From Planctomycetota bacterium (GTDB lineage Bacteria > Planctomycetota > Phycisphaerae > Phycisphaerales > UBA1924), in NCBI GenBank assembly GCA_033763975.1, contig JANRJM010000012.1, positions 124,001 through 188,000 of the forward strand: a stretch of DNA of 64,000 nucleotides. Reading direction: 5' to 3'. The translations under genes and the position numbers were made by a program. Below the pieces are notes generated by a model. The model did not search any database. It was not told the origin of the DNA and saw only the letters and a program-made list of their open reading frames with translations. Shown piece by piece: positions 57,333-64,000 of the stretch (positions within the stretch are counted from its first letter, which is position 1; every line of letters begins with the position of its first letter).

Positions 57333-58262
57333 TCACAGCTTCAACGCCGCCAGCTTGTTCAGCGCCGCCTTCGCGGCGTTCCGCGATTCGATCACCGACT
57401 TCATCCCAGACTCGATCGCGCCCTTGTCCTTCGACGTGCGCAGCTTTGACATGATCCACTGGTCCTGCTGCGCCCGCTCGTACTTGCCAGCCATGTCGGA
57501 CAGTTCCTTGACTCCCTCCGCCGCCGCCAGCTTCGCGTCCATCAGGGGCTTGAGCTGCTTGGCCTTGTGCGCCTTCTCGCCGGCCGCACAGTCCTTCAGC
57601 ACCTCGGCAAGCGTCGTCTTCGCCTTCCCCACGTTCCCGTTCAGAACGCGCACGTTGAGCGCCTGCTCGTCCATTTCCTTCTGGAACGCCGAGAGCGCCG
57701 CGGCCTTCGTCTTCGACATCTCGTCCTTGATCCACTTGTCCAGCTCCGACCGGTGCTCGGCCGCCGTCTCGGGCGTGAACACCTCGAACGACGCGAACTG
57801 CGCGTCCTTGTATTTGTTCATCTCCGCCAGCAGCTTCTCGAGGTCCGGCAGCGACTTGTTCCCCGTCCCCAGCTTCGTCGACACCGCCTTCTTCCGCGCC
57901 GCGATCTCCGCCTCCAGCGACTTCTTCGTGTCCCAGAACGTCGCGATCGTCTTCTTGAACGAGCCCGCGTGCAGCGCGCCGATGCGGTTGCACTCCGCCT
58001 CGATCTGCTTCATGTACGCGTTCACCGAGCCCATCATCGACTTCACTTCCGGATCGCTCATGAAGTCGTTCACCGACGCACCCGTCTCGCCCATGTCCTT
58101 GAGCTTCTGCACGCGCAGCCCGACCTCCTTCACGCCCTCGTGCATCACGCCCGAGGTCTGCGCGATCGCCGCCGCGTTCTTCTTGATCTGCTCCATCCCC
58201 GCCGTCACGTCGCCCTTGATCGTCGCGAACGCTTTCGTGAACTCCGCCAGGTCCTTCGCCAT
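57333..58262 (-). CDS. Predicted coiled-coil protein of unknown function
   Basis: 309 residues, almost entirely helical and Lys/Ala/Glu-rich, with long heptad-like stretches (EQIKKNAAAIAQTSGVMHE, AAAEGVKELSDMAGKYERAQ). There is no signal peptide or membrane segment. Lysine content is high for a GC-rich genome, and codon use (AAG, GAG, GCG) still matches the neighbours. Family not recognised; a structural or scaffolding protein is possible. Start ATG 58262 has a purine-poor upstream region (GGGGAG 8 bp away). Confidence 0.75.
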   Translation of the reverse strand: MAKDLAEFTKAFATIKGDVTAGMEQIKKNAAAIAQTSGVMHEGVKEVGLRVQKLKDMGETGASVNDFMSDPEVKSMMGSVNAYMKQIEAECNRIGALHAGSFKKTIATFWDTKKSLEAEIAARKKAVSTKLGTGNKSLPDLEKLLAEMNKYKDAQFASFEVFTPETAAEHRSELDKWIKDEMSKTKAAALSAFQKEMDEQALNVRVLNGNVGKAKTTLAEVLKDCAAGEKAHKAKQLKPLMDAKLAAAEGVKELSDMAGKYERAQQDQWIMSKLRTSKDKGAIESGMKSVIESRNAAKAALNKLAALKL

Positions 58263-58479
58263 GACAACTCCCCAGCGGCGGCCTCACATAAAGGCCGGCG
58301 CAGCACAAACCCTACCACACCACCGCTCGTCGAGCGCACGACGCGTCGTCTCGCCCGCGATCGTGCCCTCGCGCCCGGCTCGCGCTCCGTGCGGCTACGC
58401 CGGGCCCTTCGGTTGCCCCGGTTCGGCCGCGCACGCCAGTTCGTCCTGGTATCCCAGTTCGGCCTCTCGCAGTGCTCGA

Positions 58480-58956
58480 CTACGCCGCCCGACGGTCCGC
58501 CGCCTCGCCCGTCGCCGGCACCCGCTCCGCCGCCCGCTGGCGGGCCCACTGCCGGTCGGTCCGCACATTGCTCGGCGCGTCGGGCGCCTCGCGCCAGTCC
58601 TCCGCCGCCGAGACCCGCACCTCCGACGCCATCGTCTTGCGGTAGCCCAGCAGCCGCACGACCTCGAGCACGTCCGTCCACGCCGGGAACGAGACCTGGT
58701 TCGAGCGCTTGAACTGCTCGATCGCCATGAGGAACAGGAACTGCTCCTTGGTGAGCCGCCCGTCCTCGGCGGCGCGAGCAAAGTCCGACAACCGCCGCCC
58801 CGGACCGCGCCGGCGTTCCATCCCGCTGGGCGGGCGCCCGTCGCCGCCAACCTGCGGGTCCAGACGCGGATCGCGCCCGGAACGGCGCTCCACCCCGTCC
58901 CAGCCGCCGCCGCGGCCCGAAGGCTCCGTGCCCATGCTGTCGTGTGTGTCGGACAT
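58480..58956 (-). CDS. Hypothetical protein with a conserved-looking helical core
   Basis: 158 residues. The first 55 are Gly/Arg/Pro-rich and probably disordered (GWDGVERRSG, GMERRRGPGRR). A compact helical core follows (about 60-115, EDGRLTKEQFLFLMAIEQFK and FPAWTDVLEVVRLLGYRK). The C-terminus is again polar. No family is recognised. 217 bp separate it from the coiled-coil gene downstream; that gap holds an imperfect hairpin near 58273-58297 and nothing else recognised. Confidence 0.6.
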   Translation of the reverse strand: MSDTHDSMGTEPSGRGGGWDGVERRSGRDPRLDPQVGGDGRPPSGMERRRGPGRRLSDFARAAEDGRLTKEQFLFLMAIEQFKRSNQVSFPAWTDVLEVVRLLGYRKTMASEVRVSAAEDWREAPDAPSNVRTDRQWARQRAAERVPATGEAADRRAA

Positions 58957-59015
58957 CGCGGTCGCTCCGAGGGCGTCGTGCCGACGCCCCGCGCCCCGCG
59001 ACCTACGACCGGGGA

Positions 59016-59327
59016 CTAGAAGTCGTCGTCGTCGTCTTCATCGTCTTCCTCGGCGTCGTCGTCGAGTTCGTCCTCGGTTTCGTCGTCGAGAAAGTCCTCG
59101 TCGTCCTCCTCAAACTCCTCACCGCCCTCAACCTCGTCATCGTCGCCGAAGACGTCCTCGTCCTCGTCGAACTCCTCTTCCTCTTCCTCTTCCATCACGA
59201 CGACCGCGGCCGACCCGACCCACGCCGCCTCGTCCTCGAGTTCCCACCCCGGCGCCGCACCCGGTCGGCACGCCGGCTCGAATGACCCGACCTCGCTCCC
59301 CGCCGCCGTCAGCACCTTCTGCACCAT
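59016..59327 (-). CDS. Small protein with extreme acidic C-terminal tail
   Basis: 103 residues from ATG 59327 (GGAAGG site; an upstream in-frame ATG at 59423 would add an Arg/Gly-rich stretch). After about 40 ordinary residues (MVQKVLTAAGSEVGSF), nearly all remaining positions are Asp or Glu, ending EDDDDDF. Acidic tails of this kind can act as nucleic-acid mimics or chaperone-like electrostatic domains, but no function can be assigned. The codon pattern of the acidic tract is low-complexity, so chance translation of a GA-rich repeat is also possible. Confidence 0.55.
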   Translation of the reverse strand: MVQKVLTAAGSEVGSFEPACRPGAAPGWELEDEAAWVGSAAVVVMEEEEEEEFDEDEDVFGDDDEVEGGEEFEEDDEDFLDDETEDELDDDAEEDDEDDDDDF

Positions 59328-59637
59328 GAAGCACCTTCCCGCGTGTGCGCGCCCGCCACAACTCCCACCACAGCCGTCACCGCCACGTTCGGTGCGACCA
59401 CGATTTCCACCCCGGCCCGCCATCCGCCCGGCTCCGTACGGGCCACTGTCCGAGACCCGCGCCGTCGCGGTTCCTTCCTCGCCGTCCCTCTCCCGATTCC
59501 GACTCCGCAGAGGACGTCCGGCTCAAAGCGGCGGTACGATACAGTCCGCGCCGGACAAGTCAATCCGGGCCCCCACCCAGCCGCCGCCAGTTCTCCACCG
59601 GTTGTCCACCGCCCCGCCACCGCCTCTCCATCCCCTC
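59328..59637. other. Intergenic region between divergent genes, nothing recognised
   Basis: 310 bp between the acidic-tail gene and the plus-strand membrane protein gene. A TACGAT box at 59535-59540 could be a -10 but has no convincing -35. Confidence 0.4.
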
Positions 59638-60147
59638 ATGAACGCTCCTTCGCCCACCATTCACCCCGCCCCCGCCTTCCGACCCGTCGGCCTCGTCGGC
59701 GCCATCATCCTCCCCGGCCTCGGGCATGTCCTCGTCGGCGAACGCCCCCGCGGGCTGTGCATCGGCGCCGGCATCCTCGCCCTCTTCTTCGGCGGCATCT
59801 TCATCGGCGGCATCGACGTCATCGACTCGCGCGAAGACCCTGTCTGGTTCTACGGCCAAGCCCTCGTCGGCCCCCTCGCCGTCGGCGTCGATCAACTCCA
59901 CCAGCACCATTTCAAGGTCATCGACCCCGTCTCCGGCGTCCTCCGCTCCGCCTATCCCTCCGAGGGACGCGACCCCGCCACACGAGACGCCACCCCCAAC
60001 GGCACGCCCCCCAACCGCAAGTCCATCGGAAAGATGAACGAGATCGGCACCCTCTTCGCCACCATCGCCGGGTTCATCAACCTCATCGCCATCATCGACG
60101 CCGCCGTGCCCGGCCCGCGTGCGCGCCCCGCTTCCGCCAACGCCTGA
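59638..60147 (+). CDS. Membrane protein, DUF6677-like
   Basis: 169 residues. The start reads FRPVGLVGAIILPGLGHVLVGERPRG, a TM2-like glycine-rich helix pair with the PGLGH turn, then ALFFGGIFIGGIDVI and a third helix near 140-155. The polar middle contains Tyr/Asp-rich loops and a basic RKSIGKMNEIG motif. Small membrane proteins of this form are annotated in planctomycetes as DUF6677; that name is from memory and should be checked. Function unknown. It is followed after 12 bp by the next small membrane protein, probably in one operon. Confidence 0.65.
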   Translation: MNAPSPTIHPAPAFRPVGLVGAIILPGLGHVLVGERPRGLCIGAGILALFFGGIFIGGIDVIDSREDPVWFYGQALVGPLAVGVDQLHQHHFKVIDPVSGVLRSAYPSEGRDPATRDATPNGTPPNRKSIGKMNEIGTLFATIAGFINLIAIIDAAVPGPRARPASANA

Positions 60148-60159
60148 TCCGTCGCCACC

Positions 60160-60408
60160 ATGCCCTCCCTCCTCGCCTATCGCCCGTTCATCGATCCCAT
60201 CGAGCTGCACGAACTCTGGTTCGTGCTCATCGTCCCGCTCGCGCTCTTCCTCTCGCTCGCGTACAAGGCCGTCCGCGTCCCCGACCTCTCGACCCTCCCG
60301 CGACAGGTCATCATCATGACCGTCCAGATCTGCTTCTGGATGGCCGCGCTCGGCCTGGCAACCTACCTCTTCGTGCAGTACGTCGCCCCCATCATCGCGC
60401 CGCGCTAG
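60160..60408 (+). CDS. Small two-helix membrane protein
   Basis: 82 residues with two hydrophobic helices (about 20-36 and 50-75). The connecting loop is KAVRVPDLSTLPRQV. It is translationally close to the upstream gene (12-bp gap). Family not recognised; the conserved-looking pairing suggests a shared membrane complex, which is inference. Confidence 0.6.
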   Translation: MPSLLAYRPFIDPIELHELWFVLIVPLALFLSLAYKAVRVPDLSTLPRQVIIMTVQICFWMAALGLATYLFVQYVAPIIAPR

Positions 60409-60419
60409 CCGCCAACTTT

Positions 60420-60440
60420 CCAGTCCCCAGTCCCCAGTGC
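60420..60440. repeat. 7-bp tandem repeat ccagtcc/ccagtgc
   Basis: Three 7-mers abut the stop codon of the terminase gene at 60441. The 21-mer from 60421 is identical to 4181-4201. Confidence 0.75.
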
Positions 60441-62111
60441 CTACTTCTTCAAGTAGTTGAAACTCCCCGCCCGTCCGGGCGCGTCGAGGTTCTGCACGAG
60501 GTATCGCAGCGCGTCCACCGCGTGGTCGTGCCCCTCGCCCTTCACCGGCTCGTCGCTCTCGGGGTTGTCGGTCGGGTAGTGGTACCGCTCGAGCGACGAG
60601 ATGAGCACCGCGCAGCGCTCGTGGATGAACAGCCGCGCGTCCCCCGATGCCGGCGCGAACCGCGCCCGCAGCAGGTCCAGCCCCAGGCGCAGAGGCCGTC
60701 GCGCCGCCCGCACCGCGAACCCCGCCTGCCCGAGCACCTGCAGCGCGCTCAGCCCGGTCTGGTCGTTGCGTGAACGTCCCGCCGGGTCGATCCCCACCCA
60801 CGCGGGCGGGGGCCACGCCGGCACGCCCGCGCGCGCCAGCCCGGCCTTCATCGCCCCGACGTGCTCGCCCAGCACCTGATCGCTCGCCGAGCGCTCGTCC
60901 ACCACCCAGACGCGGTCTTCCTCGTCCACGCACGCCCACAGCACGACCGTCGCCGACCGGATGCCCAGGTCCATCCCCGCGACGAACATTCCCGCCGGCG
61001 CCTCGCCCCGGAACACGTGGCGTACGGGATCGAACTCCGGGATCACCGCGTCGCTCCGCCGCGGCCTTCTGCACAGCATCTCGCTCTCCCACGTCGCCAC
61101 GCTCACGCGACGCTTCATCGCCAGCGCGTCGTCGATCCGCACGTGCCCCGCCCGCTCCGCCGGGCGCTCCTTGGCGCGCCCCGTGCACTCGTCCCACAGC
61201 GCGCACCGCCCGTCGGCCCGCTCGCACGCGTGCCGGGGCGGGCAGTGCTCCAGCACGTCCACCACGCCCCAGCGCAGCAGCCGCCGCGCGCCCGTCCGCG
61301 CCTCGGTCACCAGGCGCTGCATCATCCCGTGGGGCACGTGCATCGTGCTCAGGCACTCCACGCTCCCGCGCACCGCCACGCCGCCGCACACCGCCGAGCG
61401 CGTCACGAGCTGGGCCGCTTCCCACACCCCCGCGTCGAACAGGTCCACCTCGTCGCACCGCAGCTTGTGGACGCGCGTCCCGCGCACCGACGTCTGCGAC
61501 TGCGCCAGGATCTCCACCTCGCCCCCCGTGCGGAACGACAGCCGCTTCTCCGTCGCACGCTTCACGCACGACGCCAGCCCCGGCGAACGCGCCGGATCCA
61601 CCAGCCGCCGCAGGTGCGCGTACATCCGGCGGCTCTGCTCCAGCGAGCCCCCCAGCACACGCACCTCGATCCCCGGCTTGAACACCAGGTCCAGCACCGT
61701 CGCGATCGCCCCCAGCAGCGTCTTCCCGCTCCCGCGGCTCGCCCACACCACGCAGTCCGGCGACGACACGCCCTCGCCCGCCCCCTCGCCCGCCGGTGCG
61801 CCCGCGGAGCCGGCGCCCGGCGCCGCATCCACGAAGAACGCTTGGGCCAGGTAGTCAAACGGCGCGTCGTGCCCGCCCACGATTCCCCGGCGCGCCACGC
61901 GCACGCCCAGCACGCCCGCGATCCACGCGTGCAGCGCGTCGGGCGTGCGCGGATACTCCCACGCGTCCTGCTCGCGCAGCGCGCCGCCCTCCGGCGGCGG
62001 GCCATCCGCCGAGCCGCCCGCGGCGCGCGTGGCGCCCGTCGGCCGCGCCTCACCCGTGGTCCGAGTCGAGCCCGTCGTTCGCGTCGTGCGTCGATTCTTC
62101 GCCGCCCCCAT
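60441..62111 (-). CDS. Phage-type terminase large subunit
   Basis: 556 residues. The ATPase half has Walker A SRGSGKT (about 125-131) and Walker B LRCDEVD (217-223) with a catalytic Glu. The nuclease half has GMDLGIRSATVV (first metal Asp) and ends in GHDHAVDALRYLVQ, the conserved terminase nuclease motif. Terminases cut and pump DNA into procapsids. An Arg/Thr/Gly-rich N-terminal tail (7-35) and a Gly/Ala insert (about 97-116) are unusual. No portal, capsid or tail gene is visible in the window, though the region to the right is unseen. It is the last gene of a four-gene minus-strand cassette, 28 bp after the GNAT gene. Confidence 0.9.
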   Translation of the reverse strand: MGAAKNRRTTRTTGSTRTTGEARPTGATRAAGGSADGPPPEGGALREQDAWEYPRTPDALHAWIAGVLGVRVARRGIVGGHDAPFDYLAQAFFVDAAPGAGSAGAPAGEGAGEGVSSPDCVVWASRGSGKTLLGAIATVLDLVFKPGIEVRVLGGSLEQSRRMYAHLRRLVDPARSPGLASCVKRATEKRLSFRTGGEVEILAQSQTSVRGTRVHKLRCDEVDLFDAGVWEAAQLVTRSAVCGGVAVRGSVECLSTMHVPHGMMQRLVTEARTGARRLLRWGVVDVLEHCPPRHACERADGRCALWDECTGRAKERPAERAGHVRIDDALAMKRRVSVATWESEMLCRRPRRSDAVIPEFDPVRHVFRGEAPAGMFVAGMDLGIRSATVVLWACVDEEDRVWVVDERSASDQVLGEHVGAMKAGLARAGVPAWPPPAWVGIDPAGRSRNDQTGLSALQVLGQAGFAVRAARRPLRLGLDLLRARFAPASGDARLFIHERCAVLISSLERYHYPTDNPESDEPVKGEGHDHAVDALRYLVQNLDAPGRAGSFNYLKK

Positions 62112-62139
62112 GCGTCCCCCTCTCCTGCCCGAGTGCCCT

Positions 62140-62817
62140 CTAGCCCGCCACGAACACCGCGCGGCGCGCGGTGAGGCTCATGGCGGCGAGCGCCGTGACC
62201 TCCCACGCCGCCGCCGACATCGCCGCTCCGCGCGTGCCCTTGCCGGCCCGCGCCCAGGCGAGCGCCGCGTCGCGCAGGCCGGCGCGGGCCGCCAGCGCGC
62301 GCACGCGGCGCGCGTCGGCGAACCGCCACGGCGCCACGCCCGCGCGTCGGAACGCGGTCCGCAGCGCGCGCTCGCGCGCCGGGGCCCGCGCCCGCACCCG
62401 GCGCATCCCGGCGCGCTCGAAGATCGGCGCGTACCGGCCCATCGCGGCGATCGCCTCGGTCCGGCGCGTCAGGGGCGAGGCCAGATACGCCCGCACGAGC
62501 GACACGCCCACGCCCAGCCCCCGCCACGCCGGCGACACCAGCACCCGCGAGATCGTGCGGACCTCGCGGTTGAGCGCCCGGGCCGCCCGCGCGCGCCCGC
62601 CCCGCGGCTCGTACCGCTCGCCCCACGCGCTCCTTCGCCACGTCGAGTTCAGCGTCGGCATCGACACCACCAGCACGCCGGCGAGTTCGCCCGAGCGCAC
62701 GCACCGGGCGGCGAGGATGCACGCGGCGGTCGCCGGGCGCTGCCCCAGGTAGTGCGTCTCCGCCAGGCGCTCGTAGTCGCGCCACGTGCCCGGCCCGATC
62801 GCGAGCGCGCCCGTCAC
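62140..62817 (-). CDS. GNAT-fold acetyltransferase-like protein
   Basis: 225 residues from GTG 62817, which overlaps the stop of the ATPase gene by 4 bp (GTGA). The acetyl-CoA loop is seen in RTISRVLVSPAWRGLGVG. AAMGRYAPIFERAGMRRV further on matches the acetyltransferase part of the archaeal COG2401 fusion proteins (ABC-type ATPase joined to a predicted acetyltransferase). Here ATPase and GNAT parts are separate but coupled genes. The tail is Ala/Arg-rich. Substrate unknown; modification of DNA, RNA or a packaging protein are all conceivable. The GTG start and identity are well supported by the overlap. Confidence 0.8.
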   Translation of the reverse strand: MTGALAIGPGTWRDYERLAETHYLGQRPATAACILAARCVRSGELAGVLVVSMPTLNSTWRRSAWGERYEPRGGRARAARALNREVRTISRVLVSPAWRGLGVGVSLVRAYLASPLTRRTEAIAAMGRYAPIFERAGMRRVRARAPARERALRTAFRRAGVAPWRFADARRVRALAARAGLRDAALAWARAGKGTRGAAMSAAAWEVTALAAMSLTARRAVFVAG

Positions 62818-63506
62818 GCCCCGCCCCCGCGCTCGATGTGCACCGTCGTCCCCGAGCGCCCCCGCGCGCAGCGCACGCGCACGTCGGGCGCGAGGGGCCC
62901 GCGGAGGTCGTCGTGCGCGGTGGCGACGACGACGCGCACGCCGGTGCGGGTCGCCCAGCGGCGGACGCCCGCGCCGACGCGGGCCGCCGACGCCCGGTCG
63001 AGCGTCGACGCGAACTCGTCGAGCAGCAGCAGGTGCCCGGGGGCGCCCGGGCGGACGCGCGCCAACGCCGCGGCGAGCGCGACGCGGGCCCGCTCGCCCT
63101 CGGAGAGTTCGCCGGGCGTGCGCGCCAGCACGCCGACATCGCCCAGGCCGGCCCGCACGAGGCAGGCGATGGCCTCGCCGAGCGAGCCGGGGATGAGGTC
63201 GATGACGCAGCGGGCGCGCTCGACGGGCCGCTGCCCGCAGACGCGCAGGCCCGCGTCCCGGGCGGCACGGGCGACCGCGCGCAGCAGCGTGGACTTCCCC
63301 GACCCGCTGGGGCCCGAGACGAGGACGACCTCGCCGGGGCGCAGAGACGCGAGCAGACGCCGGGCGTCGTCGTGCAGCGTGCGGCTCAGGTCGGCGGGGC
63401 GCACGCGGCGCACGCACACGCCCAGCGCGGCGCACGCGCGCAGCAGGCGCTCGGTGGGGACGACGCTCGCGGGCAGCACGCGGAGCAGCGCACGCGCGTC
63501 GTTCAC
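62814..63506 (-). CDS. ABC-type ATPase, soluble (COG2401-like ATPase half)
   Basis: 230 residues from GTG 63506, with GGGAGGTG upstream. Walker A GPSGSGKS (65-72), signature LSEGE (134-138), Walker B LLLLDEF (159-165) and switch His 198 are complete. Between Walker A and the signature, VIDLIPGSLGEAIACLVRAGLGDVGVLAR resembles the diagnostic 'VID-L...EA..LL..AGL' stretch of COG2401 rather than a transporter Q-loop region. There is no transmembrane partner. The start overlaps the helix-turn-helix gene by 4 bp and the end overlaps the GNAT gene by 4 bp. Confidence 0.85.
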   Translation of the reverse strand: MNDARALLRVLPASVVPTERLLRACAALGVCVRRVRPADLSRTLHDDARRLLASLRPGEVVLVSGPSGSGKSTLLRAVARAARDAGLRVCGQRPVERARCVIDLIPGSLGEAIACLVRAGLGDVGVLARTPGELSEGERARVALAAALARVRPGAPGHLLLLDEFASTLDRASAARVGAGVRRWATRTGVRVVVATAHDDLRGPLAPDVRVRCARGRSGTTVHIERGGGA

Positions 63507-64000
63507 GCGGCACCTCCCACGCGGCGCGGGGCCCGCGGCAACGCCGGCGCGCCCCGGGACGCGTCGACGCCCGCGGGCGGCACGGGCGCCGTTCCGACTC
63601 GACCGCCGATGCTCTCCACCAGCGCGAGCACCGCGTCGCGCTGGCGACGCACGGCGTGCTGCGTGATGCCCAGTTCGGCGGCGGCCTCTCGCACCGAGCG
63701 CCCGCGCAGGAAGATGGCCCGCGCCACCGCCCGGCGCGAGGTGGGCCACGCGCTCTGCTGGCGGAGCACGAAGCCGAACTCGGGCGCGACCACCAGGGCC
63801 GTCAGGCGGCGCAGACGCCGGCGCAGCGTGCGGGCCTGGCGCGGCTCGCCCATGAGCCGAGCGAGGTCCGCGCAGGTGTGCCCGTGGACGTAGACGCCTT
63901 CGAGGATGGCGCGGTCGCGCGGCTCGAGGTATCCCGCGGCGAGGCGGGCCGCGTCGGCGAGACGGGCGCGTTCGGCCGCACGTCGATCCGACCCGGCGCG
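63503..64000 (-). CDS. Helix-turn-helix protein with two sigma-4-like repeats (N-terminus beyond window)
   Basis: 165 codons are visible and the frame is open to the right edge. Two sigma-region-4-like helix-turn-helix units are seen: LEPRDRAILEGVYVHGHTCADLARLMG and RAIFLRGRSVREAAAELGITQHAVRRQRDAVL. The C-terminus is Pro/Arg-rich. This layout fits a phage-type or sigma-like DNA-binding protein, possibly the terminase small subunit or a regulator. A shorter reading from ATG 63853 would remove the first helix-turn-helix and is less likely. The stop overlaps the ATPase start (GTGA). Confidence 0.65.
   Translation of the reverse strand, partial: RAGSDRRAAERARLADAARLAAGYLEPRDRAILEGVYVHGHTCADLARLMGEPRQARTLRRRLRRLTALVVAPEFGFVLRQQSAWPTSRRAVARAIFLRGRSVREAAAELGITQHAVRRQRDAVLALVESIGGRVGTAPVPPAGVDASRGAPALPRAPRRVGGAA

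Noticed and set aside
62140-63513. Single 457-codon open frame spanning the ATPase and GNAT genes
   Set aside because: The first two thirds read as Arg/Ala-rich noise; the ATPase is in another frame and the GNAT part begins at GTG 62817 with a 4-bp overlap.

Overview
The window is very GC-rich and reads as a chromosomal segment of a planctomycete, most likely class Phycisphaerae. Signs of this are C-terminal double EF-hand 'GC-type' dockerins that end in Cys-Pro, PEP-CTERM-like tails, long prepilin-like proteins with an ADGH-type C-terminal motif, and several small conserved-looking membrane proteins. The lineage call is inference from these protein types. No tRNA or CRISPR array was seen.

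Left third (1-28.6 kb). Housekeeping genes come first: partial rimO, an MshEN-like protein, an M32 carboxypeptidase, an M19 dipeptidase and a lone nuoH. From 5.9 to 24.2 kb follows an island of seven secreted proteins with the same C-terminal dockerin: an M1 aminopeptidase, a ThuA-like protein, a multicopper oxidase, an FG-GAP propeller, a metzincin protease with a P domain, an M36 fungalysin and a pre-peptidase-like protein. A relic of half a dockerin lies among them. Several of these genes have predicted promoters with a 16-bp spacer. Then come aat, a TlpA-like thioredoxin protein and several unknowns.

Middle (28.7-44.4 kb). This is a probable beta-glucan (laminarin-type) locus. A tightly packed minus-strand run encodes a LacI regulator, a dockerin carbohydrate-binding-like protein, MalK, a prepilin-like protein, a solute-binding protein, MalF, MalG and a GH1 beta-glucosidase. 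It is followed by a GH17 lipoprotein, a PEP-CTERM paralogue of the dockerin binding protein, a GH16 laminarinase-like enzyme with CBM6, and another dockerin protein. Polymer would be cut outside the cell by GH16 and GH17, imported by the ABC system and finished by GH1.

At 44.8-55.1 kb a second sugar locus has another prepilin, an RbsC/RbsB/RbsA-type importer, a GH31 alpha-glucosidase and a dockerin-bearing GH13 alpha-amylase, which suggests alpha-glucan use. After it come a PEP-CTERM-like protein, ssrA (tmRNA), and a group of small unknown proteins.

Right edge (60.4-64 kb). A compact minus-strand cassette with 4-bp gene overlaps encodes a helix-turn-helix protein, an ABC-type ATPase, a GNAT acetyltransferase and a phage-type terminase large subunit. 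The ATPase and GNAT look like a split version of the archaeal ABC-ATPase/acetyltransferase fusion (COG2401). This cassette and the dockerin sorting family are the two least understood systems here.
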